40,336 nucleotides of DNA, taken from NCBI GenBank assembly GCA_031267345.1, contig JAIRZG010000034.1, forward strand, positions 1-40,336, written 5' to 3'. Positions 7,088 through 15,074 of the stretch are shown piece after piece. Each line of letters begins with the position of its first letter. Position 1 is the first letter of the stretch. A program made the translations under genes and the position numbers. The notes beneath the pieces are model-generated. The model was not told the DNA's origin. It ran no database searches and saw only the letters and a program-made list of their open reading frames with translations. Source of the stretch: Zoogloeaceae bacterium (GTDB lineage Bacteria; Pseudomonadota; Gammaproteobacteria; Burkholderiales; Rhodocyclaceae).

Positions 7088-8890
7088 TCAGACTTTCGGG
7101 GAAGAGACCGACATCACCCCCAACCATCCCTGCCGCCTTTCCCGCGCCAGTTTGCCTGGGAGTGTAGTCAGAAGGGCGGTGTTGGCGGGCGGTGATTGGG
7201 GCGTCAGCGTGGTGGTGGAAAGCAGGCCGTGGCGGAAATAGTGACATTCCACCGACGTATCGACGGCAAAGCGGGCGAGGCGGGACGCCAGGTTTTGCGC
7301 GGTGACTTCGCGCCCCGCCAGCGCGATCAACACGTCGCCCGCCGCCAGTCCGGCTTGTTCGGCGGGAGAAGCGGCAAGGACGTGGCGGATGCGGATTTTG
7401 CCCTCAACCGACATGTGGCGCAGCCCGAGCCAAGGCGTTTTATCCTTCCCTTCCGTCTGCCAGACGAGCTTGACGCCTGCCTGCGCCAACAGTTTTTCCA
7501 GCGGCAGGTCGTGCGTTCCCTCCACGGCGGCTTGCAGCGTTCGCGCCAGCGCGACGTTGCCCAGCGCGGCGATGGCGGCGTAAATGTCGGCCTCCGTCAG
7601 TCCTTTGTCCACACTGCCGTACTCCCGCCACAAGCGGCGCATCAGATCATCCAGACTGGCGTTGCGCTGGCGCAGGCGCAAGTCCAGCCACAGCGCGACC
7701 CACGCGCCTTTGTGGTAGTAACTGACTTCGGCGTTGGGGCTGTTCTCGTCCGGGCGGTAATACTTGATCCAGGCGTCAAACGAAGCTTCAACCAGACTTT
7801 GCGCCGCCCGCCCCGGCGTGTTTCGCGTTTGCGTCAAGGTTCTGGCGAGCAAGGCCAGATAGCGTTTTTCGTCGATAACGCCCGCGCGAACCAGACAAAG
7901 GTCGTCGTAGTAGGAGGTCACGCCTTCAAAAAACCACAGCAGGCGACTGTAGCTTTCCCGCTGGTCGTCGGGGGCGACAAACTCGGCGGGATGAATGCGT
8001 TTGACATTCCAGCGATGGAAGTATTCGTGACTGCATAACCCTAGAAGCCGCGCGTAATTTTCCGGCGTTTCCGTATCCGCCAGATGTGGCGCGGGCAGGT
8101 CGTCGTGGGCGGCGAGCAGGGCGCTGGCGTTTCGGTGTTCGAGTCCGCCATAGCCGGAATCAGTGGTCGCCAGCAGAAAAAGATAGGGGTCGGCAAGGCG
8201 CGGCGCGGCGAACAGCGCCATCTGTTCGGCGCAGACGCGAGCGAGATCGCGGCACAGGCGTTCGCGCTGAAAGGGTGCATTGCCCGTAACCACCAGATGA
8301 TGCGTTACGCCGCCCGCCGAAAATTTCAGACGGGTGAAGCGTCCCATTTCCACCGGATGATCGAGCAGGTCGGCGTAACTTTTGGCCTGATACGCGCCGA
8401 AGCCCCACGGCGCGGCTCCGGCGCGGGGAAGCGAGGTCGCCGCCCGCCAGTCCGGCGCAAAATCGGGCGGCAATAATTCAACGCGTTGCAGCGCGTTTTC
8501 CTGTCCATGCGCGCGTAAAAAAACGCTGCTGGCGTTGAAAAAAGCGCGTTGGCGATCCAGATACGCGCCGCGCACCGAGGCGTCGTAGGCATGGACCTGA
8601 TAGATCAGGCTAAGCGCCCCCTTGCAGGGCGCGGCTTGCCAGGTCGCCTTGTCCAGTTTCGTCAGCGCCACCGGCTTGCCTCCGGCTTCGGCGCGAATGC
8701 GGACGACATGACGGGAAAATTCGCGGATCAGATAGCTGCCGGGAATCCAGGTCGGCAGGGAAAATCGCTGCCCCGCCACATCCGGCGTCGTCACCCGACA
8801 GGTAATCTCAAACAGATGCGCGTCCGGACAAAGCGGCTTGATCGTATGGATCACGGGGGGAACAGAAGACGGAGGACAGATCGCCACCAT
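7088..8890 (-). CDS. M61-family glycyl aminopeptidase with PDZ domain
   Basis: Predicted zinc metallopeptidase, 600 residues from the ATG at 8890, which has an AAGGGA ribosome-binding site at about 8-nt spacing. The catalytic HEYFH motif is at about 288-292, preceded by the family's GLEHRNAS segment and followed by WFFEGVTSYYDDL, which holds the third zinc ligand. A PDZ-like domain follows at about 490-560 (AGLAAGDVLIAL). No signal peptide is evident. The first dozen residues are encoded by interspersed repeat copy A; the family-like sequence begins about residue 13 (VIHTIKP), where a GTG at 8854 is a possible original start. It lies 4 bp after oxyR and 3 bp before hen1, consistent with one transcript. 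Its role in RNA repair or oxidative stress, if any, is unknown. Confidence 0.88.
   Translation of the reverse strand: MVAICPPSSVPPVIHTIKPLCPDAHLFEITCRVTTPDVAGQRFSLPTWIPGSYLIREFSRHVVRIRAEAGGKPVALTKLDKATWQAAPCKGALSLIYQVHAYDASVRGAYLDRQRAFFNASSVFLRAHGQENALQRVELLPPDFAPDWRAATSLPRAGAAPWGFGAYQAKSYADLLDHPVEMGRFTRLKFSAGGVTHHLVVTGNAPFQRERLCRDLARVCAEQMALFAAPRLADPYLFLLATTDSGYGGLEHRNASALLAAHDDLPAPHLADTETPENYARLLGLCSHEYFHRWNVKRIHPAEFVAPDDQRESYSRLLWFFEGVTSYYDDLCLVRAGVIDEKRYLALLARTLTQTRNTPGRAAQSLVEASFDAWIKYYRPDENSPNAEVSYYHKGAWVALWLDLRLRQRNASLDDLMRRLWREYGSVDKGLTEADIYAAIAALGNVALARTLQAAVEGTHDLPLEKLLAQAGVKLVWQTEGKDKTPWLGLRHMSVEGKIRIRHVLAASPAEQAGLAAGDVLIALAGREVTAQNLASRLARFAVDTSVECHYFRHGLLSTTTLTPQSPPANTALLTTLPGKLARERRQGWLGVMSVSSPKV
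8862..8880 (+). repeat. Interspersed purine-rich repeat, copy A
   Basis: The sequence ACAGAAGACGGAGGACAGA lies in the 5' end of the M61 gene and, read on the minus strand, encodes the proline/serine-rich start of that protein. It matches copy B (inverted, 8944-8962) at 17 of 19 positions. Confidence 0.7.
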
Positions 8891-8894
8891 GCAG

Positions 8895-9848
8895 CTATCC
8901 CTTTTCCGCCTTGAGGGCGCAGCCTTCGCCAATATTACCGCCCTCTGTCCGCTGTCTTCTGTCCTCTGACTCCCTGACCGCGCTGTAGAGCATGTCCATG
9001 GCTTGCGGGCGGGGGTAGGTGGCGCGCCAGGCGAGCATGACGCAACGGCTGGGCGCGGGTGGGGCGAAGGGGCGGATGGTCAGCAGCGGATCTTGCGTCC
9101 AGGCGGCGCTGGCGGAGACGGGAACCACGGCGATGCCCGCGCCGCTGGCGACCATGTAACGCATGGTTTCCAGCGAACTGCCTTCCACCGTCTGATCGGC
9201 GTGACCGGGTTCGCTCAATTGCGGACAGGCGGAAACCACCTGATCGCGGAAACAGTTGCCTTGCCCCAGCAGCAACAACTGTTCGGGATCCAGCGTCGTC
9301 TTGTCGATGAATTTTTGCGCGGTCAGGGGATGTCGGGCAGGTAGCGCCACACAAAAGGCTTCATCGTAAAGCGGACGCGCGACAATGCCGGGTTCCGCGC
9401 AGGGCGTGGCGATAATGATGGCGTCCAGTTCGCCGATTTTCAGCGATTCGGTCAGTTTGTGGGTGAAATTTTCCTGCAAAAACAGCGGGATGCGTGGCGC
9501 GAGCGTATGCAGGACGGGAATCAGGTGCGGCAGCAGATAGGGCGCGATGGTATAGATAACGCCCAGACGCAGGGGGCCGGCGAGCGGGTCTTTGCCGATT
9601 TGCGCCAGTTCTTCGACATGCGCGGCCTCGCGCAGCACTTTTTCCGCCTGTTCGCAGATGCGCTCGCCCACCAGGGTCAGGCGGACTTCGCTGGGCATAC
9701 GCTCAAAAAGCAGGACACCCAGCCGGTCTTCGAGTTTTTTGACGGCGACCGACAGGCTGGGCTGGCTGACATGGCAGCGTTCGGCGGCGCGTCCAAAATG
9801 CTTTTCCCGCGCCAGCGCGACGATGTAACGCAGTTCGTTCAAGGTCAT
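8895..9848 (-). CDS. oxyR: Hydrogen peroxide-sensing LysR-type regulator OxyR
   Basis: LysR-family activator of 317 residues. The helix-turn-helix lies at about 17-40 (HFGRAAERCHVSQPSLSVAV). The redox pair Cys199 and Cys208 falls at exactly the Escherichia coli OxyR positions, in GNCFRDQVVSAC, so I call OxyR rather than a generic LysR. Oxidation to a disulfide activates peroxide-defence promoters. The start at 9848 has GGAGG at 8-nt spacing, and its ATG overlaps the rsuA stop as ATGA. The last 25 or so residues (from about 292, RESEDRRQRTEGG) are repeat-derived from copy B and unlike OxyR; E. coli OxyR has 305 residues. It is followed within 4 bp by the M61 gene, then hen1 and pnkp. Confidence 0.94.
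   Translation of the reverse strand: MTLNELRYIVALAREKHFGRAAERCHVSQPSLSVAVKKLEDRLGVLLFERMPSEVRLTLVGERICEQAEKVLREAAHVEELAQIGKDPLAGPLRLGVIYTIAPYLLPHLIPVLHTLAPRIPLFLQENFTHKLTESLKIGELDAIIIATPCAEPGIVARPLYDEAFCVALPARHPLTAQKFIDKTTLDPEQLLLLGQGNCFRDQVVSACPQLSEPGHADQTVEGSSLETMRYMVASGAGIAVVPVSASAAWTQDPLLTIRPFAPPAPSRCVMLAWRATYPRPQAMDMLYSAVRESEDRRQRTEGGNIGEGCALKAEKG
8944..8962 (-). repeat. Interspersed purine-rich repeat, copy B
   Basis: On the minus strand this reads ACAGAAGACAGCGGACAGA and encodes the foreign-looking C-terminal tail of OxyR. With copy A it makes an inverted repeat with 19-bp arms around 63 bp that contain the oxyR stop and M61 start. Confidence 0.7.
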
Positions 9849-10558
9849 GCGGTTTTCCTCCAGACAAGTTCCAGATCGCTTGCGGCAAGCCAACGCCATT
9901 GGCCTTCCGGCAGGTCGTCGGGCAGACGCAGGCCGCCAATGGCGACGCGCCGCAACGCTTCCACCCGATTACCGACCGCCGCCAGCATTCGTTTGACCTG
10001 ATGATAACGGCCTTCGGTCAAACCCAGCAAAAGCGTATGGGCATCCACCTGTTCGACCGCCGCCGCCTTTGCCGGTTGCGGCGCGTCACGCAGGGTGACG
10101 CCCGCGCGCAATGCCGCAAGCTGCGCCGCGTCCAGCGGATGCCGCGCCGTGACGCGATAACGCTTTTCCACCTTGCGTTTGGGGGAAGACAGCGCGTGAA
10201 TCAAATTGCCATTGTCGGTCAACAACAACAGTCCGGTCGTATCTTCATCCAGTCGCCCGATGCTTTGCAGGCCACGCGTCACCAACGGCGACGGCAACAG
10301 CGCGTCAATGCCAGGATGATGCCGGGGGCTTTGGGAGCATTCGTAACCGGCGGGCTTGTTCAGCAGGATGACGGCCTTTTCGGCATAAGGCCAGTCGACG
10401 CCATCCACCGTAAAAACAAGCCCTTCCTCCGGCGTGATCTCGAAAAACGGATCGTCGATCGCCACGCCCGCCAGCGCGAAACGTCCCTGCCGAACCAGGC
10501 CGCGACACATTTTACGGGCGCCAAAACCTTGTTGTTGCAACAAACGTTCGAGATGCAT
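9845..10558 (-). CDS. rsuA: Small-subunit rRNA pseudouridine synthase, RsuA type
   Basis: Pseudouridine synthase of 237 residues, of the class that modifies U516 of 16S rRNA. An S4-like RNA-binding segment occupies about 1-55, followed by the catalytic domain with LLNKPAGYECS and the catalytic motif GRLDEDTTG at 101-109 (Asp104). The C-terminal GRYHQVKRMLAAVGN motif is typical. I chose the ATG at 10558 because the family sequence starts there; the open frame runs much further upstream but is not protein-like. The bases immediately before this ATG are repeat copy C, pyrimidine-rich on the coding strand, and offer no ribosome-binding site. Its stop overlaps the oxyR start by 4 bp, making it the first gene of the apparent rsuA-oxyR-M61-hen1-pnkp unit. 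Confidence 0.92.
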   Translation of the reverse strand: MHLERLLQQQGFGARKMCRGLVRQGRFALAGVAIDDPFFEITPEEGLVFTVDGVDWPYAEKAVILLNKPAGYECSQSPRHHPGIDALLPSPLVTRGLQSIGRLDEDTTGLLLLTDNGNLIHALSSPKRKVEKRYRVTARHPLDAAQLAALRAGVTLRDAPQPAKAAAVEQVDAHTLLLGLTEGRYHQVKRMLAAVGNRVEALRRVAIGGLRLPDDLPEGQWRWLAASDLELVWRKTA

Positions 10559-10560
10559 GT

Positions 10561-10591
10561 CAGGGGACAGAGGAGAGAGGACGGAAGACAG
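10561..10591 (+). repeat. Interspersed purine-rich repeat, copy C
   Basis: It begins CAGGGGACAGAGGAGAGAGG and ends ACGGAAGACAG. It starts two bases from the rsuA initiation codon and fills the place where that gene's ribosome-binding site should be. Confidence 0.7.
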
Positions 10592-10710
10592 TGTAAACCA
10601 ATATCCGGCCATTCCAGAGACAGGCACGGGATAATTACATGGCAATCGCATGGATGTGTCCGCCAGGGCTGAACCCTGATGTATCATCTCCCCTTTCCGG
10701 AGGAAACGAC

Positions 10711-11442
10711 ATGCGGCAGACGGAGCGGCTACGGCGGTATTTCGGCATCTATGCTTCAAGCATGGAGGTTCGTCCGCGCGCAATCTGGTGCGCTCATGCG
10801 GCCTTGGGCGCGACGGGGATGTTGCTGCTGGTGGCGCTGGCTTATTTCTGGATCCAGACGACGCGTTCGCCGCAGGAGCGGGATGTGGAAGTTCTGCAAG
10901 CGCGACTGGCGGAACTGGAAGCCCGCGTGTTGCAGGACGATGGCGCGCTGACCAATCTGGAAGTAACGCACAGCGCCAATCGGCAACTGTCTGACGAATT
11001 GCGGGTGCAGTCGGATGATCAGGCGGTGCTGAAGGATGATCTGGCCTATTTTCTGAATCTGGTTCCGGTGGGTACGCGCGAAGGCGAGGTGCGGCTGGAT
11101 CGTTTTGTGTTACGTCCGGATCCGCTTTCGACGTATACGAACCCGGCAACGGCGCGGCATTACCGTTACAGTGTGCTGGCGGGCTATCATGCGGGGCGTC
11201 AGACGCTGGAATTCACCGGAGCGCTGCAATTTGTCCTCTCCGTAACCCGACAGGGAAAGCCGCTGGAACTCTACTGGCCGGAAAACCAGACGGCGACGCC
11301 AGAGGAATACCAGATCAAAACCCATCATTGGGTACGCAAGGAAGGCGTGTTATCCATGGTGGAAGGCGATGTCCTGAACAAGGCGGAATTACGACTGGTG
11401 CAGGGCAACACGATACGGGCAACCGCAACCATTGCATTTTGA
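10711..11442 (+). CDS. DUF6776-like inner-membrane protein
   Basis: Uncharacterised protein of 243 residues. I chose the ATG at 10711 because it has GGAGG at 7-nt spacing; upstream in-frame starts lack one. A single membrane segment (about 29-48, ALGATGMLLLVALAYFW) is followed by a predicted coiled coil (about 55-105) rich in Leu, Glu and Arg, then a soluble, presumably periplasmic domain. The position immediately before a bactofilin and erpA matches betaproteobacterial DUF6776-family genes as I know them. It may anchor or organise the bactofilin polymer at the membrane, but that is inference. Confidence 0.75.
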   Translation: MRQTERLRRYFGIYASSMEVRPRAIWCAHAALGATGMLLLVALAYFWIQTTRSPQERDVEVLQARLAELEARVLQDDGALTNLEVTHSANRQLSDELRVQSDDQAVLKDDLAYFLNLVPVGTREGEVRLDRFVLRPDPLSTYTNPATARHYRYSVLAGYHAGRQTLEFTGALQFVLSVTRQGKPLELYWPENQTATPEEYQIKTHHWVRKEGVLSMVEGDVLNKAELRLVQGNTIRATATIAF

Positions 11443-11458
11443 CAGGAGATTTATCCGC

Positions 11459-11902
11459 ATGTTCAACAAAAAAACGACAACGGGCGCAGCCGCCCAGATT
11501 GACAGCCTGATTGGCAAAGGCGCGAAAATCGAAGGCAATATCTTTTTTTCCGGCGGGCTGCGCGTGGATGGTGAAATCTGCGGCAAGGTGATTGCCGAAA
11601 CTTCTCCGTCGACGCTGGTGTTGAGCGAGCACGGCGTGATCAATGGGCACGTGGAAGTGACCTATCTGGTCGCCAATGGCAGCGTCAACGGCCCGGTGCG
11701 GGCGACGGAATTCCTGGAGTTGCAGCCCAAGGCGCGCATAGAAGGCGATGTGGAATACGGCATGATCGAAATCCAGCAAGGCGCGGTTATCGAAGGTCGT
11801 CTCCTGCGCCTGGCCTCTGAATCCACAGGCAATAAAAAACGGGACAAGGCGGAAAAACCGGAGAAACCGGACGAAGCGCAAAAAAGCCTGCCCGTTGCCT
11901 GA
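11459..11902 (+). CDS. Bactofilin (polymer-forming cytoskeletal protein)
   Basis: Bactofilin of 147 residues. The central region (about 15-115) is the characteristic beta-helix of short Gly/Val/Ile repeats, for example IDSLIGKGAKIEGNIFFSG and GEICGKVIAE. The ends are disordered, and the C-terminal tail is Lys/Glu-rich. Bactofilins polymerise into filaments that scaffold cell-wall or membrane proteins. The start at 11459 is preceded by AGGAG at about 10 nt. It lies 16 bp after the DUF6776-like gene, so the two are probably cotranscribed. Confidence 0.9.
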   Translation: MFNKKTTTGAAAQIDSLIGKGAKIEGNIFFSGGLRVDGEICGKVIAETSPSTLVLSEHGVINGHVEVTYLVANGSVNGPVRATEFLELQPKARIEGDVEYGMIEIQQGAVIEGRLLRLASESTGNKKRDKAEKPEKPDEAQKSLPVA

Positions 11903-11971
11903 CCGGTTTGCGGCAGGGAAAGGAAATCCAGTCCGCTTCTTCCGATCCCTCCCGCCGACCCCGGATCGGGA

Positions 11972-12001
11972 TTGACCTTGCCCCTGTCCCGCTTCCATAA
12001 T
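11972..12001 (+). promoter_or_regulatory. Candidate sigma-70 promoter of erpA
   Basis: TTGACC (11972-11977) and CATAAT (11996-12001) are separated by 18 bp in the 127-bp gap before erpA. The position gives a short leader of about 22 nt including the AGGAG site. Promoter activity is inferred from sequence only. Confidence 0.5.
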
Positions 12002-12029
12002 TCCGGCTCTTTTTACAGGAGTTCCCCCC

Positions 12030-12374
12030 ATGAACGAGAATACCGCCCTCCCCATCATTTTTACCGACAGCGCCGTGGGCAAGGTGCGCGAACTGATTGC
12101 GGAAGAAGGCAATCCCGAACTGAAGTTGCGCGTGTTTGTCACTGGCGGCGGCTGTTCCGGCTTCCAGTACGGCTTTACCTTCGAGGAGGCCGTCAACGAA
12201 GACGACACACAGTTTGAAAAAGGCGGCGTGATCCTGTTGATCGACCCCATGAGCTATCAATATCTGGTAGGCGCGGAGATCGATTACAGCGAAGGGTTGC
12301 AAGGTTCGCAGTTTGTAATCCGCAACCCGAACGCCACATCCACCTGCGGCTGCGGTTCTTCCTTCGCGGTCTGA
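12030..12374 (+). CDS. erpA: Iron-sulfur cluster insertion protein ErpA
   Basis: A-type Fe-S carrier of 114 residues that delivers clusters to target apoproteins. The three ligand cysteines are present: Cys42 in GGGCSGFQYG, and Cys106 and Cys108 in TCGCGSSF. The start is well supported by AGGAG at 8-nt spacing. It follows the bactofilin by 127 bp with its own promoter-like sequence. Carriers of this family support respiratory enzymes and isoprenoid synthesis. Confidence 0.95.
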   Translation: MNENTALPIIFTDSAVGKVRELIAEEGNPELKLRVFVTGGGCSGFQYGFTFEEAVNEDDTQFEKGGVILLIDPMSYQYLVGAEIDYSEGLQGSQFVIRNPNATSTCGCGSSFAV

Positions 12375-12391
12375 GGCGGTCACGCGCGCAA

Positions 12392-12407
12392 CAGCCCGCA
12401 AGGGCTG
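12392..12407. terminator. Hairpin between converging erpA and M23 peptidase genes
   Basis: CAGCCC, loop GCAA and GGGCTG form a 6-bp stem with a stable tetraloop 18 bp after erpA. There is no T-run on either side, so a terminator role is only suggested by its placement between converging genes. Confidence 0.3.
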
Positions 12408-12426
12408 GCTGCCGCTTGTTCAGCAG

Positions 12427-13743
12427 CTATTCAAAGCGGGTGGAGGATGTATCGCGCAGGAATTGCAGCAGGGCGAGCTGCGTCTGCGCCTGTTGGGTGA
12501 ATGGGACGAGTTGTCCGGCGTTCAAGGGCGGCGCGTCGGGGATGCTCAGGCGCATCGGATCTACCTGAACGCCCTTTACGCGGAACTCATAGTGCAGATG
12601 CGGGCCGGTAGACCAGCCGGTATTGCCGGTATAGGCGATGGTGTCGCCCTGACTCACCCGATCCCCCTTTTTCAGGCCCTGGGCAAAACGGCTCAAATGC
12701 GCGTAGACAGTCTGGTAATTGCCCGCGTGGGAGAGCAGCACAAAATTGCCATAGCCGCCGCGCGGGCCGACAAATTGCACCACGCCGTTGCTGGTGGCGC
12801 GCACTGGCGTACCGATGGGCGCGCCGTAATCCACACCCTTGTGCGCCCGCCAGGTTTTGAAGATGGGATGCAAGCGTTGGGAAAAGCCTGAAGTGACGCG
12901 GGAAAAAGCCAGTGGCGAGCGCAGGAAGGCTTTTTTCAGGCTCTTGCCCTCGGCGTTGTAATAGCCGCCCTTGCCGTTTTCTTCGTAATGAAACGCCTGA
13001 TAGACGCGTCCGTCATTGACGAATTCGGCGGAAAGAATGCGTCCCGCGCGCGGCATGGTTTGTCCCTGGTAATACTGGACATCATAGACCAGCGTAAAAC
13101 GGTCGCCTTGACGCAGATCGCGGTGAAAGTCGATGTCGCCGGAGAAGATTTCCGCCATCTGCACGGCAATGCCATCCGGAATGCCCGCGCTGTCGGTCGC
13201 GCCGAAGAGCGAATAACGGATTTCTCCGGATTTCATCACCTGCTGGCTTTCGTAGCGCAATGCCTGTTCGCGGGCGACGAATTGTCCCTGCGCTTGACGT
13301 TCGACGAAAGTGGCGGTGTTGCCGCCATTCATGGGAAAGTGGAGGCTGACGAGCAGACCGCTCCCCGTGGTGCGGGCGGAGACCACGCGCCCCGGCACGA
13401 GCTGGCGATGCAGGGCTTGCGTTTCCGGCGCGGAAAGCAGATAGCGGCGGGCGTCTGCGTCCTCGATATTCAGTTTGGCAAGCAGGGCGCCAAAGGTATC
13501 GCCCCGGCTGATGCGCGCTTCGCGCGGATAAAGGTCGTCACCCTGATCAAGCGGCGCGCGGGCGGTAATGTTGAGGGCTTCCACGATATCCGTAACCGCC
13601 TCCGGCGGCAACGTGGGTTCGGGCGTGACGGCAATGGCGGTGAACATGCCGAGAATCGGCGCGCTGCCCATGAGCGCCAGCTTCCAGCGCCAGCGCGGGA
13701 AGTGGCTGAGTAGCCAAGGGTGGTTTAAAATGTTGCGCTTCAT
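12427..13743 (-). CDS. M23-family murein endopeptidase with LysM-like region
   Basis: Predicted envelope peptidoglycan hydrolase of 438 residues. It has a positively charged N-terminus and a membrane anchor or uncleaved signal (about 25-40), an opacity-associated/LysM-like middle region (about 75-150), and a C-terminal LytM domain. The zinc ligands are visible in HKGVDYGAPIGTPV and in HLHYEFR. The start at 13743 (MKRNILNHP) precedes the charged N-terminus; no good ribosome-binding site is seen. It is divergent from tyrS across 56 bp. In many betaproteobacteria anmK (anhydromuramic acid kinase) lies between this gene and erpA; here it is missing. Confidence 0.88.
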   Translation of the reverse strand: MKRNILNHPWLLSHFPRWRWKLALMGSAPILGMFTAIAVTPEPTLPPEAVTDIVEALNITARAPLDQGDDLYPREARISRGDTFGALLAKLNIEDADARRYLLSAPETQALHRQLVPGRVVSARTTGSGLLVSLHFPMNGGNTATFVERQAQGQFVAREQALRYESQQVMKSGEIRYSLFGATDSAGIPDGIAVQMAEIFSGDIDFHRDLRQGDRFTLVYDVQYYQGQTMPRAGRILSAEFVNDGRVYQAFHYEENGKGGYYNAEGKSLKKAFLRSPLAFSRVTSGFSQRLHPIFKTWRAHKGVDYGAPIGTPVRATSNGVVQFVGPRGGYGNFVLLSHAGNYQTVYAHLSRFAQGLKKGDRVSQGDTIAYTGNTGWSTGPHLHYEFRVKGVQVDPMRLSIPDAPPLNAGQLVPFTQQAQTQLALLQFLRDTSSTRFE

Positions 13744-13799
13744 GTTTCTACAAGCGACGAAAATTCTAAATTCTACGCTTGAACCGGGGAGAAACAAAC

Positions 13800-15008
13800 A
13801 TGTCGGAACTGGAAATGCGCCTGCGCCAGATCAAACGCGGCTGCGAAGAAGTGTTGCTGGAAAGCGAATTGCGGGAAAAATTGCAAACCGGGCGTCCCCT
13901 GCGGGTGAAGGCCGGATTCGATCCCACCGCGCCGGACCTGCATCTGGGGCATACCGTGCTCATCAACAAACTCCGGCATTTTCAGGATCTGGGGCATCAG
14001 GCGCTGTTCCTGATTGGCGATTTCACCGGCATGATCGGCGATCCCAGCGGCAAGAACATCACCCGTCCGCCGCTTTCGCGCGAAGAAGTGCTGGCAAACG
14101 CCGCGACCTACAAGGAGCAGGTGTTCAAGATTCTCGACCCGGACAAAACCGAAGTGGTCTTCAATTCCACATGGTTCGACGCGCTGGGCGCGTCCGGCAT
14201 GATCCGTCTGGCGGCACGGCATACCGTGGCGCGGATGCTTGAACGCGACGATTTCGCCAAACGCTACGGCAATGGTCAGCCGATTGCCATCCACGAATTC
14301 CTCTATCCGCTTTGCCAGGGCTACGACTCCGTGGCGCTGAAAGCCGATGTAGAACTGGGCGGCGCCGACCAGAAATTCAATCTGCTGGTCGGGCGCGAAT
14401 TGCAAAAGCATTACGGACAACCGCCGCAGTGTGTGCTGACGGTTCCCCTGCTGGAAGGCACGGATGGCGAAAAAAAGATGTCCAAGTCGCTGGGCAATTA
14501 CATCGGCATTGATGAGCCGCCGAGGGAGATTTTCGGCAAGCTGATGTCCATTTCCGACCCCTTGATGTGGCGTTATTACGAACTGCTCTCCTTTCGCAGC
14601 GAGGTGGAAATCGCGCGCGACAAGGCGGAGGTGACGGCAGGCAAAAATCCGCGCGATGTCAAGGCGGCGCTGGCGGAGGAAATTGTCGCCCGCTTTCACG
14701 GGCAGGCCGCCGCGACCGCCGCGCGGGAAGAATTCGCCGCGCGTTTTCGTCAGGGCGTCTTACCGGACGACATGCCTGAATTCACCCTGAAGGCGGAAGG
14801 CGCGGGACTTTCCATCCTCTACGCCTTGAAACAGGTTGATCTAACCGCCAGCACTTCCGAAGCCATCCGCATGATCCGGCAAGGCGGCGTCAAGGCCGAC
14901 GGCGAAAAAGTAAGCGACAAAACCCTGCTGCTGCCAGCGGGCGCGACGGTGGTGCTGCAAGTAGGCAAACGCAAATTCGCCAAGGTGACGGTCGGAGCAA
15001 ACGATTGA
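13800..15008 (+). CDS. tyrS: Tyrosine--tRNA ligase
   Basis: Class I aminoacyl-tRNA synthetase of 402 residues charging tRNA-Tyr. The HIGH-type motif is HLGH (48-51) within DPTAPDLHLGHTVL, and the KMSKS motif appears intact as KKMSKSLGNY. The C-terminal S4 domain (ASTSEAIRMIRQGGVK) is present. The start at 13800 has a GGGGAG site at about 8 nt; an ATG 21 bp upstream is in frame but lacks one. Length is typical. Confidence 0.96.
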   Translation: MSELEMRLRQIKRGCEEVLLESELREKLQTGRPLRVKAGFDPTAPDLHLGHTVLINKLRHFQDLGHQALFLIGDFTGMIGDPSGKNITRPPLSREEVLANAATYKEQVFKILDPDKTEVVFNSTWFDALGASGMIRLAARHTVARMLERDDFAKRYGNGQPIAIHEFLYPLCQGYDSVALKADVELGGADQKFNLLVGRELQKHYGQPPQCVLTVPLLEGTDGEKKMSKSLGNYIGIDEPPREIFGKLMSISDPLMWRYYELLSFRSEVEIARDKAEVTAGKNPRDVKAALAEEIVARFHGQAAATAAREEFAARFRQGVLPDDMPEFTLKAEGAGLSILYALKQVDLTASTSEAIRMIRQGGVKADGEKVSDKTLLLPAGATVVLQVGKRKFAKVTVGAND

Positions 15009-15074
15009 CGCCAGGGAAACGCTTGAATGACCGCCCTGCCCGCGTTGTAGGCGCGTATCGTCGCTCGCGAGGAC

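Noticed and set aside
8895..9848. Generic LysR or CysB-type regulator instead of OxyR
   Set aside because: Cys199 and Cys208 in GNCFRDQVVSAC sit at exactly the OxyR redox positions.
10559..11149. Upstream extension of rsuA to 434 codons
   Set aside because: The added part is Pro/Arg/Ser-rich, antisense to the DUF6776-like gene, and the RsuA family sequence starts at 10558.
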